Origin: Bacillota bacterium
GTDB taxonomy: Bacteria > Bacillota > Bacilli > Paenibacillales > NBRC-103111
Direction of reading: 5' to 3'
Assembly: GCA_023388055.1 (NCBI GenBank)
Contig: JAEWGW010000025.1
Location: 372,001 to 436,000 of the forward strand
DNA length: 64,000 nt
Below, piece after piece: positions 16,101 through 23,784 of the stretch (positions are counted from its first letter, which is position 1; every line of letters begins with the position of its first letter). The translations under genes and the position numbers were made by a program. The notes beneath the pieces were generated by a model. That model saw nothing but the letters and a program-made list of their open reading frames with translations. It searched no databases and was not told the DNA's origin.

Positions 16101-18060
16101 GGAGCTGATCCTCAATGACACCATCGAAACAGCTCCCGTTCCCACCGATACGGAGCAGTGGCGTCTGGAGAAGGACGGCGATTATTACAAAATCATCAAC
16201 AAAAGCAACGGCAAGGTAATTACGGTCAATGACGCGTCCAAAAGCAACAATGCTGTGATCCGGCTGGCCGATGATGAGGGGAAGGACCACCAGCGGTTTA
16301 AGATTGAGCTGCGCAATCTGTATGATACTACCTTCCATGCGGTGTCCGACATTATGGATGTTCCTGCTGCAGCCCAGGCAGGGGAGGACCTGACTCTTTT
16401 GGGTACGGTCACCCCGGATTGGGCCACCCGCAAAAGCATCGTCTGGAGCATCAAGGATGCCGGACAAACCAGAGCCAGCCTGGACGGGAATGTGCTGTCC
16501 GCCACAAGAGCCGGAACTGTGGTGGTTACGGCCACCATCGAAGAAGGAAGCGGAGCGGGCGTGAGCTACACCAAGGATTTCACCATTGCAGTCTCCAAGA
16601 AGGATTCGGATGTCAGTCCGGAAAAGGCGACCTATGATCTCTATGTCCCCGGTGATGTGAAGACCAGTATTATCTGGAATGAGTCACAGTCTGTAACCGC
16701 GGTGGTCTATGCGGCAACCGTAACCGGCTCCGTATACAATGGCCCCTTGGGACCGGATGGGTATACGGTCAATGGAGATACCCTGACCATCAAGCAGGGG
16801 GCTATGGCTGGACTGGGGCTGAAAAGCGGCGATACCGCTGATTTCTCTATCCAGTTTAATCAGGGAAATCCGGCTGTGCTCAGCGTCAATGTGATAGACA
16901 GCTTTGCTTTGAACAGCCACCCGATAACCGTAGCAGTTGAGGGGCATGGAGCTGCAAGCGCCAATATGGCGTCGGCGGTGAAGGGCACAGAGATTACCCT
17001 AACCGCCACACCGGAGCAGGGCCAGCTTTTCATGGGCTGGAGGGTAGATAGCCCCAGCAGCTTGAAGGTGACCGATCATACCTTCACCATGCCGGACGAG
17101 GCGGTGGGGATTACGGCGATGTTCCAGGCACCGTCCTACAAGGTCATTTATAACGGCAATGGCGCGGCAAGTGGTTTGGCGCCTGCAGACGGCGGCAGCT
17201 ATGAAGAGGGGGTCACCGTATCCGTCTATGGCAATACCGGCGTTCTGAATAAACCGGGGTATAACTTTGCCGGCTGGAATACGAGGGCGGACGGCAGCGG
17301 AGCCGGATATACAGCGGGCCAGACCTTCACTATGGGCGAAAAGGATGTGGTCTTGTATGCGCAATGGACGTTGAGCAATTCGGGAGGCTCTTCCGGAGGC
17401 GGTTCGTCTGACGATAACTCCCCCGGCGAAAGTCCTCTGCCAGCACCAACGGAAGTACCGGGGAAACCCGGCACCAGCAACGGCCAGCCGGCAACCCCTC
17501 CCGCTTCAAAGCCGGCAGTCAGCTTCCGTGACCTGACAGCGCACTGGGCGGAGCCTGATATTAAACAAGCGGTTGATCTGGGAATTGTCAGCGGGTATCC
17601 CGACGGCACGTTCAAGCCGGACGGAGCCATAACACGAGCCGAGTTTGCAGTTATGCTTGTGCAGGCACTCCGGCCGCAGGAAAAGCTCTCGAATAACGGG
17701 CCGCTGCCGTTTACCGATTTGGAACAAATCGGGGAGTGGGCGCGGAACGCTGTGGCGCAGGCGGTGCAAGCAGGGATTATATCGGGGTACGAGGACGGCT
17801 CCTTCCGTCCGGATGCCAGGATCAACCGCGGTGAGATGGCCAAGATGATTGCCAACGCTCTGGGCCTTGAAGATAATTCGGCTGACTTCACAGAGTTTGC
17901 AGATAACACGGCTATTCCAGATTGGGCAAAGGGGGCTGTAGCGGCCTTGAGCAAGCGGGGCATTATGACAGGCAGGGAAGGGAACCAGTTCGCTCCCGGC
18001 GGGCAAGCAACACGGGCAGAGGCGGTAAAAGCGCTGCTGAATATGCTGCGAAATATTTAA
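13186..18060 (+). CDS. Giant surface GH43 protein with CBMs, ricin-type, X2, InlB-like and SLH modules
   Basis: A 1624-residue exported glycoside hydrolase. The signal peptide (about 1-32) is followed by a GH43 five-blade propeller (about 40-370) with Asp46 (GADPT), Asp99 (WGPDAH) and Glu241 (NEGA) as the likely base, modulator and acid. Then come four carbohydrate-binding modules of the CBM6/35 type, each opening with a YEAE/YQAE motif (about 372, 501, 631 and 761). These are followed by a ricin-B-like domain (about 896-1045), a bacterial Ig-like domain, an X2 module (about 1143-1245), two InlB-type repeats (KVIYNGNGAASG, GYNFAGWNTRADG), a Gly/Ser/Pro linker and three SLH modules (about 1444-1624). 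It would bind the wall polymer and attack arabinose/xylose side chains outside the cell; exact specificity is unproven. The ATG at 13186 is 11 bases after AAGGAGG. Homology does not support the upstream ATG at 13147. Confidence 0.9.
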   Translation: MRKTGLFVLSVAVLLATILVNVGQGTNIAYADASAHYLNPLMKGADPTIERQDDGYYYSAAGDGNVVLKRHETILGVSVAKSKEVWKRPDNLEFIWGPDAHRIDGKWYIYFASGPKVSDEAGRFAYGHPSSYVLENSSPDPFEGTWELKGSYDNGDGLTPQAGLLNTQSYGLPLGFVTIKGQRYMSYTKYFYFTDPATGEQRFDECPTIVKMKNPWTLEGEEITLARPTYDWEKYVDNVNEGAAVVERNGKVFFAYSASSYTHDNYAVGLSWADLTQDVEKESSWIKHPVPIMKRSDENGSYSTGSPLFLKSEDGTEDWNTYHGIPTHSQGGKNREVRAQRINWDDNDFINLGIPSNPGTVLSRPSGEEKSEIYEAEDAVLSGVARATMNSIYASSGRYARYSNGSDSDYTEFTINTDAGGTYSLDFRYNNNTADPVTMTLGVNGQAPEPLVFPSNAGPENKLNFYMKTVHNIQLNSGSNTVRLSGKSALGLDAIIVKKSVLYEAENAALFGGAAVAQANPGYSGSGYAGGFTGSDAAASFAVNAPHAGSYSVKLAYGQGTENDGALTMYVNGVRIKKTDFYGLKQWDKWADRYDNVFLKEGSNVITYKRDSGDTANVNLDYITVTEAATWTYEAESAITAGEAGTVQALDGNTGTGYVSGLNQLNASVEFPVNVEYAASYDLKLRYATETGGKTLAVEVNGAPVQEVVLPPSGGAAVWKEQVVTVPLNKGKNSIIYKNTDGDSGIIRIDNVHLNKRTPWKYQAETAILTGTPGTGRDRLWFEGNGYAGLFQKKGDAISFEVNVPYTADYTSTLRYSGVQSTNRTMSMYVNGQRIKQVSLPPTANWDIWADATETVRLKAGKNSIEFRREDGDTGQLNMDSLTLDKFSGGFMNTAAKELNPEKMVKIQPKHSGKALSVAGEKYNQGAAVIQFSNGETNSQLMRFVDLGTGYYRILIMRGARFLDIKPGSATQELILNDTIETAPVPTDTEQWRLEKDGDYYKIINKSNGKVITVNDASKSNNAVIRLADDEGKDHQRFKIELRNLYDTTFHAVSDIMDVPAAAQAGEDLTLLGTVTPDWATRKSIVWSIKDAGQTRASLDGNVLSATRAGTVVVTATIEEGSGAGVSYTKDFTIAVSKKDSDVSPEKATYDLYVPGDVKTSIIWNESQSVTAVVYAATVTGSVYNGPLGPDGYTVNGDTLTIKQGAMAGLGLKSGDTADFSIQFNQGNPAVLSVNVIDSFALNSHPITVAVEGHGAASANMASAVKGTEITLTATPEQGQLFMGWRVDSPSSLKVTDHTFTMPDEAVGITAMFQAPSYKVIYNGNGAASGLAPADGGSYEEGVTVSVYGNTGVLNKPGYNFAGWNTRADGSGAGYTAGQTFTMGEKDVVLYAQWTLSNSGGSSGGGSSDDNSPGESPLPAPTEVPGKPGTSNGQPATPPASKPAVSFRDLTAHWAEPDIKQAVDLGIVSGYPDGTFKPDGAITRAEFAVMLVQALRPQEKLSNNGPLPFTDLEQIGEWARNAVAQAVQAGIISGYEDGSFRPDARINRGEMAKMIANALGLEDNSADFTEFADNTAIPDWAKGAVAALSKRGIMTGREGNQFAPGGQATRAEAVKALLNMLRNI

Positions 18061-18166
18061 AACGATTACAAAAAGAATTTAAGATTGTCCATTTTTAAAC
18101 GATTTCTCGAAAGGTAGAATGAGGAAACGGATGGGAAAAGCCCAATCCAACAAGGGGACCAGGAAA

Positions 18167-18180
18167 TGAAAGCGGTTTAT
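18167..18180 (+). promoter_or_regulatory. Operator-like site upstream of giant GH43 protein 2
   Basis: TGAAAGCGGTTTAT, 48 bases before the start. It is the third copy of the TGWAAGCGGTTWAW motif. No clear terminator was seen between the two GH43 genes, so the second may be read both from its own promoter and by read-through. Confidence 0.6.
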
Positions 18181-18227
18181 TCATCATGTCAGTCACCAGG
18201 CAGCGATGATTCCAAGGAGGAGTGCAA

Positions 18228-21200
18228 ATGGTCAAGAAAAAATTCAGGTCTCTGCTGCTTTTTCTCGCGGTGCTGCTGATGCTGCCGCAATGGAGCGGAG
18301 TTGCTGCGGCGGCAGAACCGGCACAATCGAAGCAGGATTCAGCTTTTGCTCAGGAGGGAAAGATGGTGTCGGATTTCTACAACGTGATTATGCAAACAGG
18401 CGCCGATCCATGGGTTTATAAGCACACGGACGGCTACTACTATAATGCTTTTGCCAACAGCAGCGGTGTGATGATCCGCAGATCGAAGACTATCTCCGGC
18501 ATTGAGGCGGGTGAGAGGCGCCTGACCTGGTCGCCGGTGCCCGGCACCATGTACAGCTCCAATGTGTGGGCGCCGGAATTACATTATTTGAAGGATACCG
18601 ACGGCAATTATAAATGGTATGTCTACTTTGCCGCTGACAACGGCACTAATGCGAACCACCGCATGTATGTGGCGGAAAATTCCAGTGCGGATCCCATGAC
18701 TGGCACCTGGGAGTTTAAGGGGCAAATTACCGATCCCAGTGACCGTTGGGCCATTGACGGCACGGTGCTGACTGTAGGGGAGCAGCATTATTTCATCTGG
18801 TCCGGCTGGGAGGAAACGGATGGAAGCTTCCAAAATATCTATATTGCCAAAATGAGCGATCCGAAGACCATCAGCTCGGAGAGGGTATTGCTTTCCACAT
18901 CCGAATATGAGTGGGAATCAAGTCCGGCCAAAATTAATGAAGGCCCTCAGGTTACAATCAAGGACAACACTATCAATCTGGTTTATTCCGCAAACGGAAG
19001 CTGGACAGACAGCTACTGTCTCGGGTTAATCACGGCCCAAATCGGCGACGATTTAATGAATCCTGCTTCCTGGGTCAAAAAAGACCAGCCCATCTTCTCC
19101 AGCGCCAACGGCGTTTACGGGCCGGGCCATCACAGCATCGTTTCGTCTCCGGACGGCACGGAGGACTGGATCATTTATCATGCGGCCCGCTGGCCGGGAT
19201 CAGGCTGGACCCGCAAGGTTCACACGCAGAAATTTACATGGAACGCAGATGGTACACCGAATTTGGGTGCGCCGGTAGATCCCAACACCCCCATCGCCGT
19301 ACCTTCCGGCGAACCGGTGAGACAGCGTTATGAAGCGGAACAGGCACTGCTGGTGAAGGACCCGGCCGGTGAAGGGACACCCGCTGTCCGTCGGGAGCCC
19401 AGCGCTTCCGGGGGAATGAAGGTCACGAACCTCAATAATTCCAATGATGGTGTTCAATTTACCGTTAACGTGCCGGAAGCGGGATTTTATCAGCTGGCCG
19501 TACGCAATGCTAACGGCTCACCCAACTCCGCCGAAGCCTCCCAAATCTTGTCGGTCAACGGGGGCTCCGGCGCCAATCTGGGCATTGTGTATTCGGGTGC
19601 AAACCGTTGGGGGCTTTCCTCAGCGAAGCTGTATCTGAAGGAAGGCAGCAATATTCTCCGTTTCTCGAAGGGCAATAATTTTGCCGACATCGACAGCCTG
19701 GATCTTACCAGACTGAACACATCAGAGCTGCTATTCGGTGCGCCGGGTTATACCTTGGGGCTGAACGGCTCCTTGCCCTTGCCGTTGTATACGGTAACAG
19801 GCACAACCTATGCTGCTGTGGAGACAGGAGCCGTCATCACCTCCTCCGACACCAGAGTAGCTGTTGTTGATGGAGGCGGCTACGTCAATGCTGTTGCTGC
19901 AGGCAGCGCCACCATCACCGCCACCTATAACGGTAAAACAACGACAGCAGCCATTACTGTCGCTGCAGCGACCAAGACTGTCCAGTCGATTGCATACGGC
20001 GATTTGGACCGCCTGCTGACAGTGGGACAAACAAGCCGCCCCTTGCAGATCACCGCTCGTTTTTCCAACTATGAGGTGGTGAATGCGCCGGCAGGGGATG
20101 CCCAATATGCCAGCAGCAATCCCGGGGTAGCCAAAATCGTGGCGGATTCGGTGACTCAATCGGTCTATGCGGTTTCGCCGGGTACTGCGCTGATTACCGC
20201 CGATTACAAGGGTAAACAAACCTCCTTCACGGTGACGGTTGCTGCGCCCTCTGACGCGGTTCAGGTTGCTTCTGTAGTGAAGACCTCCTCCGGTATGGCG
20301 CCGAAGCGGCCCTCTGTTGTGGATGTTGTTTACCACCAGGCGCCTCAAAAGGCGGATGTGGTCAGCTGGCAGCCGGAGGGTTTGGATTTCAGCTCCCTGG
20401 GCACGGTTCAGGTGCCTGCCACCTTGAAGGTGGATGGACGTGATCTTCCTGCGGCTATTGCCGTCCAGGTCATTCCGGGATGGGGGCTGGATGAAGTGGT
20501 AAACCAGCTGAACAACAAGCTGGTCAACCTCTCTTATCCGTTGGGCGATGGTTTAGGCAACTATAGCCAAGCCAAGTACGATGCCTTCGTGGCTGAGGTG
20601 AACAGGGCGGAGCCCATGGCCTTAAATGCCGAGCTGACCCAGGAACAGTTTGAGGCGGAGATGGAAAATCTGGCCCAGGCGGAAGCCGCGCTGTTAGGAT
20701 CGCTGAACAACAACCAGGACGGCGTTATCTATAACGCTTACCGGGATTTCTCCGGTGATACACTAGGCAAATTTCCGTACGGCATCACCTCTGAGGCTCT
20801 GACGAATGGAGCTGCGGCTGCGGTTCAGGAAGAGTCCGGCAATAAATTCCTCAGGCTGACTACAACCGCTACTTCAGGCAAAGTAAACCTGTTCCTGCCG
20901 TTTGCAGGCGAGGTAAAGGCCGGGGAGGATGAACGCATTGTCGTCGAATACCGCGCCCGGTTAAACACCAGCTTCCAATACGCCAATGGCGCCATGGTAA
21001 GGAATGACAGCGGCACCGGCAATTATTCCTTGGTTTCCGCTTTTGATATGGGCAAAATTCTGGTGCAAAACGGTCCCACGAAGAACAAGCTTATGGACTT
21101 CCAACTCAATACCTGGTACCACATCAAGATGGTGGCCGACTGGAATGCCAAGAAGTATACCGTTTATGTCAATGATGTTCAGATAGCCACCGATTACAAC

Positions 21201-23147
21201 TTCCGCCATACAGGCGGCGCCAAGCTGGTTGGCCAGCTATTCGGCATCGACGGTTATGCCAATGCCTCCATGGACTTTGATGATTTCAAGACAATGGTTA
21301 TCGGCGGGCTCAAGGCTGCGCCGGAGGGGATTAAGCACACTGATGAAACAGTGGCGGGAGCCAATGACGGGCGGATCACCGGGGTTAATGGCTCCATGGA
21401 ATGGTCCTCGAACAATGGGAATGACTGGAGCATAGTGCAGGGGACGGAGATTGCCAATTTATCTCCCGGGACGTACTGGGTTCGTTATTCCGCCACGGAT
21501 ACCTATAAAGCCAGTTCCCATGTGGCCGTGACCGTTGCAGAGTATCAAGCTCCGCCGGTCCATGTCACCGGGGTGACCCTGAACCAGACCACCGCCCAGC
21601 TGTATGCCAACCATGGGGCTTCAACGGTTCAGCTCACCGCGGATGTGAAGCCTGCTGATGCGGCAGACAAAGCAGTGACCTGGAGCAGCTCCGCTCCGGC
21701 AGTGGCTACTGTGGATGAACAGGGACTGGTAACGGTTCATGCCGCTGGTACAGCGGTCATTACGGCAACTACGAAGGATGGAGGTTTTACCGCTGCGTGT
21801 ACGGTGACGGCAAGTGTGTACACGGAACCGGAAACACCTCCCGTTCATGTGACGGAAGTAACCCTGAACCAGACCACCGCCCAGCTGTATGCCAACCATG
21901 GGGCTTCAACGGTTCAGCTCACCGCGGATGTGAAGCCTGCTGATGCGGCAGACAAAGCAGTGACCTGGAGCAGTTCCGCTCCGGCAGTGGCTACTGTGGA
22001 TGAACAGGGACTGGTAACGGTTCATGCCGCTGGTACAGCGGTCATTACGGCAACTACGAAGGATGGCGGTTTTACCGCTGCGTGTACGGTGACGGCAAGT
22101 GTTTACACAGATTCCACCCCAAGCGACCCAGACCCTGACCCGGAGCCCTCAAACGGCGGGACCACTCCTCCCGCTTCGACGACACCTCCTGCCGGGACCA
22201 AAAATGGGGATGGCAGCACCACGACTAGCGTTACCGACCCGGTAACTGGTGCCGTCACGGAAACTACCGTTTGGCCGAATGGGGACCGTGAAGTGGTTAC
22301 GAAGGAAAGCAACGGCACTAGCACCGAGGTTATCACCAAACCAAACGGCAGCAAGCGTGAAACCGTAAGTAAACCCGATGGAAGCAGCCGTATCGTCACC
22401 ACGGATGTGAAGGGCGTTAAGGTTGAAACCGCTGTAACTGCCTTCGGAAAGGTAACCGCTGCTGTTGTGATGCCGGAAGGCGTGGCGCGTGCACAGGTCA
22501 CTGTTCCGTTTACGAATGCTTCTGCTTCCACGGTGGTTTATGCGGTGCGGGATAACGGAACCCGGGAGATCATCGGAACGGTGGTTTCTGCGGAGGGAGT
22601 AAGCTTTACCGCTAAGAGCAATATGACCGTAGAGGTGACGGACCACAAGGTCAGCTTCCGGGATGTGCCCGGCACTCATTGGGCAGCAGAGGCAATTGCC
22701 TTCACAGCCGGCAGCGGATTATTCACCGGAACGGATGAGGCAAGCTTTGCTCCGGATGCATCCTTGAGCCGTGCCATGCTGTTCACGGTTATGGCGCGCC
22801 TGCAGGGTGTGGAGACCGAAGGCGGGGAACATTGGTACAGCAAGGCCAAGGATTGGGCGGCCGCCTCCGGCATCAGCGACGGCAGCACTCCGGAGGCTTC
22901 CATCACGCGGGAGCAGATGGCTACGATCCTGTACCGGTACGCCGGTCAGCCTGCGGCAGGCAGCAATGGCAGCAGCTTTGCGGACAGCGGAGAGATTTCC
23001 GGCTGGGCAAATGATGCGATGGCTTGGGCTGTATCGGCAGGTATCTTGAACGGCAAACCCGGGAATCTTCTGGAGCCCGCCAGTGCCGTCTCCCGGGCAG
23101 AGCTGTCCGCCATGCTGATGCGTTATATAGCGTGGCGCAGCAACTAA
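18228..23147 (+). CDS. Giant surface GH43 protein with Ig-like repeats and SLH modules
   Basis: A 1639-residue exported glycosidase. The signal peptide (about 1-30) is followed by a GH43 domain (about 45-365) with Asp60 in GADPW, WAPELHYL, Glu238 in NEGPQ and GPGHHSIVSSPDGTEDW. This pattern resembles arabinan-active GH43 enzymes (inference). Downstream are a CBM6/35-type module (about 365-500), two Big_2-like and one Big_4-like Ig domain (about 501-745), a helical spacer (about 753-825) and a laminin-G-like domain (about 832-1025). Then come a short Ig-like domain, two almost identical 95-residue Big_2 repeats (about 1110-1296), a Pro-rich linker, PNG/PDG repeats and three SLH modules (about 1475-1639). 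The ATG at 18228 is chosen over the GTG at 18222 because AAGGAGG (18214-18220) is 7 bases from the ATG but only one from the GTG. It differs from the neighbouring giant in every accessory module except CBM and SLH. Confidence 0.9.
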   Translation: MVKKKFRSLLLFLAVLLMLPQWSGVAAAAEPAQSKQDSAFAQEGKMVSDFYNVIMQTGADPWVYKHTDGYYYNAFANSSGVMIRRSKTISGIEAGERRLTWSPVPGTMYSSNVWAPELHYLKDTDGNYKWYVYFAADNGTNANHRMYVAENSSADPMTGTWEFKGQITDPSDRWAIDGTVLTVGEQHYFIWSGWEETDGSFQNIYIAKMSDPKTISSERVLLSTSEYEWESSPAKINEGPQVTIKDNTINLVYSANGSWTDSYCLGLITAQIGDDLMNPASWVKKDQPIFSSANGVYGPGHHSIVSSPDGTEDWIIYHAARWPGSGWTRKVHTQKFTWNADGTPNLGAPVDPNTPIAVPSGEPVRQRYEAEQALLVKDPAGEGTPAVRREPSASGGMKVTNLNNSNDGVQFTVNVPEAGFYQLAVRNANGSPNSAEASQILSVNGGSGANLGIVYSGANRWGLSSAKLYLKEGSNILRFSKGNNFADIDSLDLTRLNTSELLFGAPGYTLGLNGSLPLPLYTVTGTTYAAVETGAVITSSDTRVAVVDGGGYVNAVAAGSATITATYNGKTTTAAITVAAATKTVQSIAYGDLDRLLTVGQTSRPLQITARFSNYEVVNAPAGDAQYASSNPGVAKIVADSVTQSVYAVSPGTALITADYKGKQTSFTVTVAAPSDAVQVASVVKTSSGMAPKRPSVVDVVYHQAPQKADVVSWQPEGLDFSSLGTVQVPATLKVDGRDLPAAIAVQVIPGWGLDEVVNQLNNKLVNLSYPLGDGLGNYSQAKYDAFVAEVNRAEPMALNAELTQEQFEAEMENLAQAEAALLGSLNNNQDGVIYNAYRDFSGDTLGKFPYGITSEALTNGAAAAVQEESGNKFLRLTTTATSGKVNLFLPFAGEVKAGEDERIVVEYRARLNTSFQYANGAMVRNDSGTGNYSLVSAFDMGKILVQNGPTKNKLMDFQLNTWYHIKMVADWNAKKYTVYVNDVQIATDYNFRHTGGAKLVGQLFGIDGYANASMDFDDFKTMVIGGLKAAPEGIKHTDETVAGANDGRITGVNGSMEWSSNNGNDWSIVQGTEIANLSPGTYWVRYSATDTYKASSHVAVTVAEYQAPPVHVTGVTLNQTTAQLYANHGASTVQLTADVKPADAADKAVTWSSSAPAVATVDEQGLVTVHAAGTAVITATTKDGGFTAACTVTASVYTEPETPPVHVTEVTLNQTTAQLYANHGASTVQLTADVKPADAADKAVTWSSSAPAVATVDEQGLVTVHAAGTAVITATTKDGGFTAACTVTASVYTDSTPSDPDPDPEPSNGGTTPPASTTPPAGTKNGDGSTTTSVTDPVTGAVTETTVWPNGDREVVTKESNGTSTEVITKPNGSKRETVSKPDGSSRIVTTDVKGVKVETAVTAFGKVTAAVVMPEGVARAQVTVPFTNASASTVVYAVRDNGTREIIGTVVSAEGVSFTAKSNMTVEVTDHKVSFRDVPGTHWAAEAIAFTAGSGLFTGTDEASFAPDASLSRAMLFTVMARLQGVETEGGEHWYSKAKDWAAASGISDGSTPEASITREQMATILYRYAGQPAAGSNGSSFADSGEISGWANDAMAWAVSAGILNGKPGNLLEPASAVSRAELSAMLMRYIAWRSN
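21558..22115 (+). repeat. Tandem 285-bp duplication inside giant GH43 protein 2
   Basis: Two copies of a 285-base unit encode consecutive Big_2 domains. Over about 240 bases (from 21581 and from 21866) they differ at only a few positions, for example AGCAGCTCC against AGCAGTTCC and GATGGAGG against GATGGCGG. Synonymous sites are also conserved, which points to recent duplication or gene conversion. Confidence 0.92.
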
Positions 23148-23160
23148 AAGAGATTGGGCT

Positions 23161-23272
23161 AACCAAGACCTGATCAATTATCCGAGATCTAACCAAATAT
23201 CCGGAACCCAACCAATTACCCTAGATATATCCAATTATCCTATATTCAACCAATTATCCGAGACCCAACCAG
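23161..23272. repeat. Degenerate 18-21-bp tandem repeats (CCAATTATCCGAGACC)
   Basis: About five diverged units: ATCAATTATCCGAGATC, CCAAATATCCGGAACC, CCAATTACCCTAGATA, CCAATTATCCTATATT and CCAATTATCCGAGACCC. They start 14 bases after the GH43 stop and run up to the terminator. Confidence 0.75.
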
Positions 23273-23277
23273 TAAGG

Positions 23278-23325
23278 ACCAGGGAGCCAGGCGGTTTGTC
23301 GCTGCTGACGCTCCTTGGTTTTTTT
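23278..23325 (+). terminator. Terminator after giant GH43 protein 2
   Basis: ACCAGGGAGC pairs with GCTCCTTGGT (one wobble), with a 22-base loop and TTTTTT behind. Confidence 0.75.
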
Positions 23326-23329
23326 CGTT

Positions 23330-23520
23330 GTGGTTTTGCTAACGGACTCAGGTTCCGTTATATTCGAAAAAAACGCAGATTTCCCGCTTACGCGGACTGA
23401 GAAGCCCTTATTTGGATCAAAACGGGGTGTTTGGAGTGTCGGGGCAGCCAATAAGGGCTCCTGAGTCCGCAAGATTTTCAAAAGAGGACGTTTTGGACAA
23501 ATAGCGGATCCCTGGTCCGT
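23330..23520. repeat. Inverted repeats of the TAACGGA/TCCGTTA family
   Basis: TAACGGACTCAGGTTCCGTTA folds on itself near 23339. GCGGACTGAGAAGCCCTTAT (from 23393) is mirrored by ATAAGGGCTCCTGAGTCCGC (ending near 23471). GGTCCGTTGG closes the block. The arms are imperfect, and no coding capacity is supported. Confidence 0.7.
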
Positions 23521-23576
23521 TGGCGCAGCGGAGGAACTTCAAGATGACAGTGTGGAGCCATCCGCCAGCCACTCCC

Positions 23577-23630
23577 AAGCGCACCCACAAGCGCACCCAC
23601 AAGCGCACTCCCAAGCGCACCCACAAGCCA
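23577..23630. repeat. 12-bp tandem repeat (AAGCGCACCCAC)
   Basis: Four to five copies of AAGCGCACCCAC with one AAGCGCACTCCC variant, about 150 bases before the beta-galactosidase start. Confidence 0.8.
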
Positions 23631-23784
23631 CTCGTATGCCCCCCCACATGTCACTCCCAGGCCGCTTGCCGTCCTTTCATATTCATATTGTTGTATTATC
23701 ATTTAATAAATTTCCATAGATGAAAGGGAAATCAACTATTATAATAATCATATCGTTATATCCGAGTAAAAAGGAGCGATGGTG

